This document shows positions 9,630-17,921 of a stretch of 64,000 nt of DNA, piece by piece (within the stretch, counting starts at the first letter, position 1; every line of letters starts with the position of its first letter). This DNA is from Methanoculleus caldifontis (GTDB lineage Archaea > Halobacteriota > Methanomicrobia > Methanomicrobiales > Methanoculleaceae). Under the pieces are notes generated by a model, which was given only the letters and a program-made list of their open reading frames with translations, had not been told where the DNA came from and made no database searches. The translations under genes and the position numbers were made by a program. The DNA is taken from the NCBI RefSeq assembly GCF_032842345.1, contig NZ_WBKO01000002.1, forward strand, positions 144,208 through 208,207, in the 5' to 3' direction.

Positions 9630-9737
9630 GGCAGATGATGGTTATAGGCGGTTCCCTGATCCCTCACGGCGCTCTTTGTATCCTGTGCCCGGTTAGGTGG
9701 AAGTAACCTTCCACTGTTCTGGAATAAAAAGGGATGA
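9630..9737 (+). promoter_or_regulatory. CRISPR leader
   Basis: The 108 nt between cas2 and the first repeat is taken as the leader because the opposite end of the array has the decayed terminal repeat and the repeat is in the E. coli orientation. It contains a 7-bp inverted repeat, GTGGAAG-TAAC-CTTCCAC (9697-9714), and an AT-rich GGAATAAAAAGGG just before repeat 1. The inverted repeat could be a docking site for an integration host factor substitute or part of the promoter; that is inference. Confidence 0.7.
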
Positions 9738-12450
9738 GCGTTCCCCATGTACGTGGGGATGAACCGCAACAGGAAGGGGAGACTGCCAAGGGTACTAAGC
9801 GTTCCCCATGTACGTGGGGATGAACCGGTGAACGTGACCGCTGGCTCGCTGGTCTCGTAGCGTTCCCCATGTACGTGGGGATGAACCGCGCGCCAACGCC
9901 TTCGCGAGCCTCGCGCCCCTGCGTTCCCCATGTACGTGGGGATGAACCGGGGTGGATCGAGCGCAACGCCGCGACGCTGGAGCGTTCCCCATGTACGTGG
10001 GGATGAACCGAGCGTATCCTCGCCCGGACCCCGGTCGGTAACGCGTTCCCCATGTACGTGGGGATGAACCGATCATCGACGCCGGGTGGGGCTCGGCGGG
10101 ATAGCGTTCCCCATGTACGTGGGGATGAACCGGTCATCATCGTGTTCGGGTCGGTGCGTCCGTCGCGTTCCCCATGTACGTGGGGATGAACCGTTCCCTG
10201 CCCCGGTGCCGAGGTTCGTGACCCGGCGTTCCCCATGTACGTGGGGATGAACCGTTGGCCTCACTCACGGAGGGTATGGAGGAGAAGCGTTCCCCATGTA
10301 CGTGGGGATGAACCGCAGGCGTCGACGCGCCCGACCTCATCGAGCATGCGTTCCCCATGTACGTGGGGATGAACCGGGTTAAAATGCCATGTGTGGCATG
10401 TGTGGTATGCGTTCCCCATGTACGTGGGGATGAACCGACATCGCAGTCGGTCCACCCGATGGGAAATCCGCGTTCCCCATGTACGTGGGGATGAACCGGC
10501 AAACGGCTGCTCCCGGGAACAGGTCATAGAGCGTTCCCCATGTACGTGGGGATGAACCGATCGTCGCCCGCGTCAACGGGGCGAACCAGGGGCGTTCCCC
10601 ATGTACGTGGGGATGAACCGCCAGTCGTAGGCCCCGCCGGTGACGGGAGAGAGCGTTCCCCATGTACGTGGGGATGAACCGAGTGTCGACGCGCTACTTC
10701 AGCGGATGTTGCGGCGTTCCCCATGTACGTGGGGATGAACCGATTGACGGGCGGAGGGGATACTGATGGTGCTCGCGTTCCCCATGTACGTGGGGATGAA
10801 CCGAGGGAGTCCAAACAATTCCCGCCTCCGGAGATGCGTTCCCCATGTACGTGGGGATGAACCGAGGAGAGCCAGCGGCATGTGAGGGTGCAGCACGCGT
10901 TCCCCATGTACGTGGGGATGAACCGGTGTTAATGATGGGTTGCACGACAATTACCAGGCGTTCCCCATGTACGTGGGGATGAACCGGCCCCGACGGCGTT
11001 CCACCGGCTCGCCTCATCGCGTTCCCCATGTACGTGGGGATGAACCGAGAGTATCGACTGGACCGGCAAGCGGCTTGTCGCGTTCCCCATGTACGTGGGG
11101 ATGAACCGGACGGCGCTGCGTGAATATACTTGCAGGTAATGCGTTCCCCATGTACGTGGGGATGAACCGTCTTGAGGGTCATCGCCGCCCCTCCCGGATC
11201 CGCGTTCCCCATGTACGTGGGGATGAACCGGATCTTCTGGCTCACGCGATCCTGCAGAGATAGCGTTCCCCATGTACGTGGGGATGAACCGCGCGAGGCT
11301 TTACGGGGAGAAAATCATTTTTCGCGTTCCCCATGTACGTGGGGATGAACCGCGATGACGAGTTTTTCGTCCTCTGCGAGAATCGCGTTCCCCATGTACG
11401 TGGGGATGAACCGGGACCGGTGACGAGGAGCGGGCAGGAGACCGTGCGTTCCCCATGTACGTGGGGATGAACCGACGATGAAATAGCCAATCGCCGCAAT
11501 AGTGACGCGTTCCCCATGTACGTGGGGATGAACCGGGCGCTATCGGGCTCGGCTCCCACCTCGTCATGCGTTCCCCATGTACGTGGGGATGAACCGGAGC
11601 ATACGGGCGGCTGGGGCGGCAAGCCGCCGCGTTCCCCATGTACGTGGGGATGAACCGGCGCTTATTCGTCCGCTATCGCGTTTTTGAATGCGTTCCCCAT
11701 GTACGTGGGGATGAACCGGCGGCAGCAAAAATCAACGGCATGTGGCGCGTGCGTTCCCCATGTACGTGGGGATGAACCGTATCGCAGGCTCGCCGAGGAC
11801 CGCGCGGAAGTGCGTTCCCCATGTACGTGGGGATGAACCGGACACGGACATCGCCAACCCGGAGGGCTACGGGCGTTCCCCATGTACGTGGGGATGAACC
11901 GGACACGGACATCGCCAACCCGGAGGGCTACGGGCGTTCCCCATGTACGTGGGGATGAACCGGCTTTGATCTCCGCCGTCATCGAGGCGTCGGCGTGTTC
12001 CCCATGTACGTGGGGATGAACCGTACGGCCGGTGTGGCGCGGTTGGTTCGTGGCTGCGTTCCCCATGTACGTGGGGATGAACCGCACTCGTCTGAATTCC
12101 TCGGCACGACCGGCACGCGTTCCCCATGTACGTGGGGATGAACCGTCTCCGCTCTCCTGTAGCCGAGCACGATACCGGCGTTCCCCATGTACGTGGGGAT
12201 GAACCGATAGAGACCCTTGGTGTCGCCGGTATTGCCGGGCGTTCCCCATGTACGTGGGGATGAACCGGTGTAAACAATGGCAGCAGCAAAAATCAACGGG
12301 CGTTCCCCATGTACGTGGGGATGAACCGAACCCGGAGTTCAGGGCGCTTGTAGACCAGATGCGTTCCCCATGTACGTGGGGATGAACCGAACGAGTTCGC
12401 AACAGAGCTCACCAAGCGGCTGCGTTCCCCATGCACATGGGGACAAACCG
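9738..12450 (+). CRISPR. Type I-E CRISPR array, 45 repeats and 44 spacers
   Basis: Repeats of 29 nt begin GCGTTCCCC and end GGGGATGAACCG; CCCCAT and GTGGGG form the hairpin with loop GTAC. The period is exactly 61 nt throughout, giving 32-nt spacers. Repeat 38 (11995) has C2 changed to T, and the last repeat (12422-12450) has four substitutions, marking the trailer end. Spacers 35 and 36 (11841-11872 and 11902-11933) are identical. Spacers 33 (11719-11750) and 42 (12268-12299) share about 20 nt with one mismatch. The reverse strand gives spurious ORFs rich in VHPHVHGER and SSPRTWGT, which are translated repeats. Confidence 0.99.
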
Positions 12451-12563
12451 GCAGGCTCACACACCGCACAGTATTCCGCCGGCCCTTCGCTACCCCCGGA
12501 GCGTCGAACACTCTTCTCCGGCCTGCCCCCTCTCAAACCCGGAAAGGCACACCATAACCCCTT

Positions 12564-13136
12564 CTACCTGAGAACACCCCGCCGCTTCAGCTCGAAGAAA
12601 CACCGGGCGCATGCGGCGGCATCGTTGCCGGCGTCGTGGGCGCCGGGATACGCCGACCCGAAGAGCGCCCGGTGCAGTTCCGTCAGCGTCGGCCACTTCA
12701 GCCCTCCCGGCCGCCGGATCCCGCAGAACTTGACGGATGCCTCCATGGTGCAGATCGAAGATATGCCGGAGAGCGGGTTTATTACCCCGCTTCTCGCGCA
12801 CTCGGCGGCGACCACCCCTCCGTCGAACGTCATATTATGTGCCACGACGGCACTGCTCTGTATCGCATCCAGCCTGAACGCGTCGAGCACAGCCCGGAGG
12901 GGGACACCCGACCGCATCGCCGCTCTGGTGGTGATGCCGTGGACCCTCACGGCTTCCGGCGGGATCGTGAACCCCTCCGGACGGATGATGAAACATTCCC
13001 GCCGGGCGATGTTCCCGCTCTCCTCGCAGAGGAGCCACGCGATCTGGACCAGCCGCGGCCAGGCCCGCGTGTCGTCTCCCGGCGCGTTCCTGTACAGAGG
13101 GAGCCCGGCGGTCTCCGTATCGAAGAAGAGGTGCAT
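12564..13136 (-). CDS. DnaQ-like 3'-5' exonuclease (DEDDh family)
   Basis: The core opens LFFDTETAGLP (exonuclease motif I, DxE), has VAHNMTFDGGVV (motif II Asp) and HDAGNDAAA (motif III H-x4-D), so all four DEDDh acidic residues and the histidine are present. ATG 13136 is chosen because motif I follows within eight residues, as is usual; an upstream ATG at 13193 would add 19 low-complexity residues. The gene is convergent with the CRISPR array and ends 114 nt from its last repeat. DnaQ-type exonucleases trim prespacers in several type I-E systems, so a role in adaptation is possible, but general DNA metabolism is equally open. Confidence 0.85.
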   Translation of the reverse strand: MHLFFDTETAGLPLYRNAPGDDTRAWPRLVQIAWLLCEESGNIARRECFIIRPEGFTIPPEAVRVHGITTRAAMRSGVPLRAVLDAFRLDAIQSSAVVAHNMTFDGGVVAAECARSGVINPLSGISSICTMEASVKFCGIRRPGGLKWPTLTELHRALFGSAYPGAHDAGNDAAACARCFFELKRRGVLR

Positions 13137-13274
13137 CCCCACGACCCGATCGGGAGATGCACCTCCCCCGGACTGCTCTCGTTCCCGACGCATCCTCTCC
13201 TTCTCCTCACAGAAAAAGGCTGCGAGTCAGAGGATAAGGGTTCGCATTCGCTACGGACGCATCGGGCAGGCCAG

Positions 13275-13928
13275 TTATTCCCCGGCGTTCAATGCCCGGT
13301 AATACCGGCAGAGATCCGCGACGAGGCACTGCTCGTGCTTTGGGTTCTGCGCCGTGCAGACGGCCCGCCCGTGGCGGATCAGGAGGTAGTTGATGTCCCG
13401 CCAGGCCTCCTCGGGGAAGAGCGCCACGAGGTCGCGCTCGATGATATCGGGGTTGGTGCTGTTCGTGAAGCCTATCCGTTTAGAGACCCGGCGGACGTGG
13501 GTGTCGACCGCGATCCCGACGTTGATCCCGAACGCGTGGGAGAGGACGATGTTTGCGGTCTTCCTCCCGACGCCGGGGAGCGTCCGGAGCTCCTCCATCG
13601 TCTGCGGGACCTCGCCTCCGAACTCGGCGACGAGTCTTCGCGCCGTCCCGACGATGTAGCGGGCCTTCGCGTGGTGGAACCCGATGCTGTGGATGATCGG
13701 CTCCACCTCCTCCGGCTCCGCGCGGGCAAGCACCTCCGGCGTCGGGTACCGGGAGAAGAGCGCGTCGTGGACGGCGTTGACGGCGCGGTCGGTCGTCTGC
13801 GCGGAGAGGATGGTCTGGATCAGCGCCTCGTAGGGGTTTGCAAAATCGATAAAATGGCGTCTCTCCCCGACGACGGGGTAGTGCTCAAGGAGCCGGCGAT
13901 AGACCTCGCAGGCGGTCTCGCGGTTCAT
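13275..13928 (-). CDS. nth: Endonuclease III (base-excision DNA glycosylase/AP lyase)
   Basis: The product has the helix-hairpin-helix LPGVGRKTANIVLSHAFG, the catalytic lysine and aspartate region (SAQTTDRAVNAVH and VDTHVRRVSKRIGF), and a C-terminal cysteine cluster (AVCTAQNPKHEQCLVADLC) for a [4Fe-4S] cluster. It removes oxidised pyrimidines. The start is ATG 13928 (MNRETACEVYRRLLEHYP): the longer reading frame would run through a tRNA gene. Only 5 nt separate this ATG from the tRNA, leaving no room for a ribosome-binding site outside it. Confidence 0.95.
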   Translation of the reverse strand: MNRETACEVYRRLLEHYPVVGERRHFIDFANPYEALIQTILSAQTTDRAVNAVHDALFSRYPTPEVLARAEPEEVEPIIHSIGFHHAKARYIVGTARRLVAEFGGEVPQTMEELRTLPGVGRKTANIVLSHAFGINVGIAVDTHVRRVSKRIGFTNSTNPDIIERDLVALFPEEAWRDINYLLIRHGRAVCTAQNPKHEQCLVADLCRYYRALNAGE

Positions 13929-13933
13929 GCTGA

Positions 13934-14008
13934 TGGGGCAGGGCAGATTCGAACTGCCGTCAAAGCGTCCCAAACGCTCTAGGATGGACCAGGCTACCCT
14001 ACTGCCCC
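13934..14008 (-). tRNA. tRNA-Pro (anticodon TGG)
   Basis: The reverse strand folds as a tRNA. The 7-bp acceptor pairs GGGGCAG with CTGCCCC, the anticodon stem GAGCG/CGCTT has the loop TTTGGGA, the T arm is GGCAG-TTCGAAT-CTGCC, and the discriminator is A. The anticodon TGG reads CCA proline codons. The 3' CCA is not encoded. nth begins 5 nt after the 3' end. Confidence 0.93.
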
Positions 14009-14062
14009 CGTACCACCATACATTGGTGAGGGAGGCAAAAATAGTTACCGATAGGAGGATAC

Positions 14063-14767
14063 TCAGGCCGTCAGGGGGGTAAACGACTCCTCGCTCACGA
14101 CGGTGCCGGTGCAGGCGCCTTCGACGATCGCCCGGTAGAGGTTCTCCGGGTCACGGCCGTCAAGCACCAGAAGGGGGATCCCGGACCGCTCGATGACCTT
14201 TCCCGCCACGATGTCGAGGACTATGTTGGCACCCGCGTCCAGCCGGCTCCGGGTGATGATATCGAGGAGCTCCTGCGGGGTGAGGTGCTCATATCTCACC
14301 GCATCGACGTCCTTCTTCGGATCTGCGCTGTAGATGCCGTCGATAGACGTGGCATTGATGAGGAGATCGGCGCCGATGCTCTCCGCGAGGACCGCCGAGA
14401 CCGCGTCGGTCGTCTGCGCGGGGGTGATGCCGCCCATCACAACGATCTTGCCGGTCTCCGCGAACTCCCGTGCCTCCGTATAGTTCTCCGCAACGCGTGG
14501 ATAGGCCGCATCCTCGAGTCCGGCGATGAGGAGACGCGCGTTTAACCGGGTCACCAGGATGCCGAGTTCGTCCGCCGTCGCCTCGCCGGCACCGAGACCG
14601 CGGGCGACCTGGATGTACCGGCGCGCCTCTCCGCCGCCGCCGACCACGACGAAAATCCTGCATTTTTCGGCAATCTTTTTCAAAACAGAGACGTACCGGC
14701 TTATATTATTCGATTCGAGCGAAGGGACCAGAACCGAGCCGCCCAGGGATATTACAATCTTCTTCAT
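14063..14767 (-). CDS. pyrH: Uridylate kinase (archaeal UMP kinase)
   Basis: The 234-residue protein has the amino-acid-kinase fold start MKKIVISLGGSVLVP, the glycine-rich VVVGGGGEARRY, and INATSIDGIYSADPKK. It phosphorylates UMP to UDP in pyrimidine nucleotide synthesis. It is divergent from a small zinc-ribbon gene 41 nt away, and both would use the short AT-rich region between them. Several other pyrimidine genes (pyrC, pyrE, carA, carB) occur elsewhere in the window as separate units. Confidence 0.95.
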   Translation of the reverse strand: MKKIVISLGGSVLVPSLESNNISRYVSVLKKIAEKCRIFVVVGGGGEARRYIQVARGLGAGEATADELGILVTRLNARLLIAGLEDAAYPRVAENYTEAREFAETGKIVVMGGITPAQTTDAVSAVLAESIGADLLINATSIDGIYSADPKKDVDAVRYEHLTPQELLDIITRSRLDAGANIVLDIVAGKVIERSGIPLLVLDGRDPENLYRAIVEGACTGTVVSEESFTPLTA

Positions 14768-14808
14768 TCCACCCTATTATTATCCCCAAGATCACTCATA
14801 TACCTGTT

Positions 14809-14964
14809 GTGAAGAGGCTCCACTGCCCGATATGCAACTCTACGGAGGTCTATCCGATCGCCGGGGGTTATATCGGCTGTATCTACCGGTGCAAGCGTTG
14901 CGGGTATCGCGGAGCGCTGGTCGTCGAGTACAATGACGAAGACGAAGGGCGGGACGGGCGGTAG
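14809..14964 (+). CDS. Small zinc-ribbon protein, 51 residues
   Basis: A GTG-initiated frame encodes a 51-residue protein with two zinc knuckles, CPIC near residues 6-9 and CKRC near 28-31, in the spacing of a classical zinc ribbon, and an acidic tail EYNDEDEGRDGR. No function is known to me. It has its own divergent promoter space beside pyrH, and no obvious ribosome-binding site, so it may be translated leaderless. The coherent CxxC pairs and codon pattern support a real gene although it is short. Confidence 0.7.
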   Translation: MKRLHCPICNSTEVYPIAGGYIGCIYRCKRCGYRGALVVEYNDEDEGRDGR

Positions 14965-15023
14965 CCCGGTCCCCTGCGCCAGGGATAAATACCATGCTCC
15001 CTCCATCCTCACGCGGTGGCCAT

Positions 15024-16037
15024 ATGCACGAGGCGCGACTCTATCAGAAACTTGAAGAGAAGACCGTCCACTGCTCGCTCTGCGCCCACCGGTGCACCAT
15101 CCGGGAGGGGCGGCAGGGGGTCTGCGGCGTTCGCATCAACCGCGGCGGCACGCTCTACGCCGCAACCTTCGGAAAGATCATCGCCGAAGCGGTCGATCCC
15201 ATCGAGAAGAAGCCGCTCTTCCACTTCCTGCCCGGGACGCTCTCATACTCGCTCGGGACAATCGGGTGCAACTTCCACTGCGAGCACTGCCAGAACTGGC
15301 ACATCTCCCAGCAGACGCTGGAGATGCGATCGCTCCGCGACCTCCCCCCCGAGGAGGGGGTGGCACGGGCGCTTGAGAGCGGTTCCGCGAGCATCGCCTG
15401 GACCTACAACGAGCCCACCATCTGGCACGAGTACCCGCTCGCGATGGGGACGCTCGCGCGCGAGAGGGGGCTTGGGACCGTCTACGTCACCAACGGTTAC
15501 ATCACCGAAGAAGGGCTCCGCGAGATCGCCTCGATGCTCAACGCCTTCCGCGTCGATATCAAGTCTTTCTCGGAGACCTTCTACCGGAAGGTCTGCGGAG
15601 CGAAGCTGCAGCCGATCCTCGACGCGACGGCGCTCGCAAAGGAGCTCGGACTGCACGTCGAGACGGTCACGCTGGTCATACCGGGACAGAACGACTCGAT
15701 GGACGAGATGGAGTCGCTCATCCGCTGGGTGCTCGATAACCTCGGCCCCGACACCCCGATGCACTTCACCCGGTTCCATCCCGACTACAGGATGCGGGAC
15801 GCAAGACCGACCGAGATCAGGGCGCTTGAGAAGATCTACGAGCGTGCGCGCGACCTGGGGGTCCATTATCCATACCTCGGCAACGTCGGAAGCCACCCGT
15901 ACGAGAACACCTACTGCCCTGCCTGCGGCAGCCCCGTCATAGAACGGTCGGGCTACGCCATCCGGATGCGGGGGCTCGACGACCATACCTGCACGGAATG
16001 CGGCGGGCGGATCGAGTATGTCTCGCAGATCGACTGA
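15024..16037 (+). CDS. Radical SAM protein of the AmmeMemoRadiSam type (AmrS-like)
   Basis: The 337-residue protein has the radical SAM cluster motif CNFHCEHC, preceded by CSLCAHRC and GVCGVR, and ends with a zinc-ribbon pair (CPACG and CTECGG). This layout is that of pyruvate-formate-lyase-activating-like proteins in the AmmeMemoRadiSam family, whose substrate is unknown. ATG 15024 has GGTGG eight nt upstream; the in-frame ATG at 14994 lacks this. Its stop overlaps the next gene by 20 nt, suggesting cotranscription. Confidence 0.88.
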   Translation: MHEARLYQKLEEKTVHCSLCAHRCTIREGRQGVCGVRINRGGTLYAATFGKIIAEAVDPIEKKPLFHFLPGTLSYSLGTIGCNFHCEHCQNWHISQQTLEMRSLRDLPPEEGVARALESGSASIAWTYNEPTIWHEYPLAMGTLARERGLGTVYVTNGYITEEGLREIASMLNAFRVDIKSFSETFYRKVCGAKLQPILDATALAKELGLHVETVTLVIPGQNDSMDEMESLIRWVLDNLGPDTPMHFTRFHPDYRMRDARPTEIRALEKIYERARDLGVHYPYLGNVGSHPYENTYCPACGSPVIERSGYAIRMRGLDDHTCTECGGRIEYVSQID

Positions 16038-16515
16038 CCGCGACGCCCGGAGGTTCCTGACCGACAGGATGCTCGGCACGCTCACCCGCTACCTCCGGTT
16101 CATGGGCTACGACACGATGAGCGCAAACAGCCTCACCCCCGGCAGCGCCCGTGAGGACACGCTCCTCCTTGAGATCGCCGCAGAAGACGACCGGGTCCTC
16201 CTGACCCGGGACCGCGAACTCGCCCGGCGGGGCGGTGCGCAGGCCGTCTACATAGCGTCCGAGACGGTCACGGACCAGATCCGGCAGATCGCCGGCCTCG
16301 GCCTGATCGAGCCGGGGATCCGGATGAGCCGCTGCTCGCTCTGCAACACGCGCCTCCGGCCCGCAACCGCCCGGGAGGTCCGGGAGGCTCCCTACGCCCC
16401 GCGTGAGACCCGGGGACGGGGATTCTCGTGGTGCCCCGTCTGCCGGAAGCTCTACTGGATGGGTTCGCACAGCGACCGCCTGGAGAAGTGCCTCAAAGAG
16501 TCCTTATCCCCCTGA
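16018..16515 (+). CDS. Mut7-C family RNase-like protein
   Basis: This 165-residue protein matches the Mut7-C architecture: an N-terminal PIN-like domain (FLTDRMLGTLTRYLRFMGYDT, LLTRDRELARR) with conserved acidic residues and a C-terminal zinc ribbon (CSLCNTRL and CPVCRKLYW). Proteins of this family are predicted RNases in RNA decay or processing. It overlaps the radical SAM gene upstream by 20 nt. The exact substrate is not known. Confidence 0.87.
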   Translation: MSRRSTDRDARRFLTDRMLGTLTRYLRFMGYDTMSANSLTPGSAREDTLLLEIAAEDDRVLLTRDRELARRGGAQAVYIASETVTDQIRQIAGLGLIEPGIRMSRCSLCNTRLRPATAREVREAPYAPRETRGRGFSWCPVCRKLYWMGSHSDRLEKCLKESLSP

Positions 16516-16763
16516 GCGAGACCTATTCTTCCGGTTTTACGGAGACGCCCGTTTTCCGGAGATTTCCGAAGAACCCCGGAAAGACATATCTATGTTCAAC
16601 GGGTATGATGCCCGCTGATCTTCGGTCAGCCGGTCTGATGTTTTGTCGTCCTCAATACCGGATATCCGGTCCGGGAGGAGATGCGGCCGCGGCCGACCGG
16701 GCTCCTTCGAGCCGGCCTCCGCCTGAAGGGACGACATCCGGGCAGATTATGCCGAGGGAGTTT

Positions 16764-17918
16764 ATGGAACACTTAAAGATAGCATTTTTCTGCTGGGAGT
16801 CGCTCTACGCGGAACGGGTCGGCGGACTCGCAAATGCGGCGACCAATCTCGCCGAGACACTGGCGCAGCACCATGAAGTTCATTTCTTTACGCGGGGGGA
16901 GGAGAGGGACGCCGAGATCAACGGTGTCCGGTATCATTACTGCCGGCCGGCGGGAGAGGATATCGTCCGGTACTGCTCCGATATGAGCCTGAGAATGATC
17001 GAACGATTCGACGAGTTCGATACACCGTCGTTCGACCTCCTGCACTTCCACGACTGGCACGTGGTCGACGCGCTCCACCGGCTCAGGGAGCGGGAGACCA
17101 TCTTTACCTACCACTCGACGGAGTTCGGGAGAAACGGGAATGCCACGAGCAGCAGATGGCCGTTCCCGGAGATATCGGGAATCGAACGCTACGGCGGCTC
17201 GATCGCAAAACGCGTGACGGCGGTCTCCTCGACCCTTCGCCGGGAGGCCATGGACCTCTACAAGATCCCCGACTGGAAGATCGACGCCGTCCCGAACGGT
17301 ATCGTGCCCGCCCACTATCAGGCAGAGGTCGATCCGGAGGAAGTGAAACGGCGCTACGGGTTTGACCCGGACTCGCCGCTCATCCTCTTTATCGGGAGGC
17401 TTGCCTGGCAGAAAGGGCCGGATATGCTTGTAGACGCGGTTCCAAATCTCCTCCGGGAGCATGCGGAGAGCGAGGTCGCCTTCATCGGCGACGGACAGAT
17501 GCGCCGGAGTCTTGAGACCAGGGCCAGATCGCTTCCGGTCCGTTTCCTCGGGCGGCTGACCGATACCGACTACGTGACCCTCCTCAACGCAAGCGATGTC
17601 GTCGCCATACCGAGCAGAAACGAGCCGTTCGGCCTCGTACTTCTTGAGGCCTGGAGCGCCGGCCGATGCGTCGTCGCTTCCGACGTCGGCGGGCTATCCG
17701 AGAATATCGACCATGGGTCCGACGGGGTCAAGGTGCAGCCGCACCCGGACTCGATCGCCAGAGGGCTCTCCCTCGTAGCGGACTGCCCCGGAACAGCGCA
17801 TTCCATGGGGCAGAAGGGGCTATCCAAAGTGAAGAAGTCTTTTGGGTGGAGCCGCGTCGCAGAGCGGATGGAGGACTCCTACCGGAAGACCACGGAGCAG
17901 GATACGCTTCTCTGCTGA
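16764..17918 (+). CDS. Family 4 glycosyltransferase
   Basis: The 384-residue GT-B enzyme has the N-terminal acceptor domain (FFCWESLYAERVGGLANAATNLAETLA), FIGRLAWQKGPDMLVDA at the domain junction, and EPFGLVLLEAWSAG, the E-x7-E nucleotide-sugar motif. ATG 16764 is preceded by GAGGGAG at good spacing; an ATG five codons earlier and a long in-frame extension have no such support. It resembles glycogen/starch synthase-like GT4 enzymes, but donor and acceptor cannot be told. About 250 nt of apparently non-coding DNA precede it. Confidence 0.88.
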   Translation: MEHLKIAFFCWESLYAERVGGLANAATNLAETLAQHHEVHFFTRGEERDAEINGVRYHYCRPAGEDIVRYCSDMSLRMIERFDEFDTPSFDLLHFHDWHVVDALHRLRERETIFTYHSTEFGRNGNATSSRWPFPEISGIERYGGSIAKRVTAVSSTLRREAMDLYKIPDWKIDAVPNGIVPAHYQAEVDPEEVKRRYGFDPDSPLILFIGRLAWQKGPDMLVDAVPNLLREHAESEVAFIGDGQMRRSLETRARSLPVRFLGRLTDTDYVTLLNASDVVAIPSRNEPFGLVLLEAWSAGRCVVASDVGGLSENIDHGSDGVKVQPHPDSIARGLSLVADCPGTAHSMGQKGLSKVKKSFGWSRVAERMEDSYRKTTEQDTLLC

Positions 17919-17921
17919 TGC

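Noticed and set aside
9664-12536. Many minus-strand reading frames rich in VHPHVHGER, FIPTYMGNA and GSSPRTWGT
   Set aside because: They are the CRISPR repeats translated in three frames; the 61-nt period cycles the frame and the residues between are spacers.
12370-13982. Two long plus-strand frames (12370-13302 and 12636-13982)
   Set aside because: They are antisense to the exonuclease, nth and tRNA-Pro genes and show no recognisable domains; they reflect high GC content.
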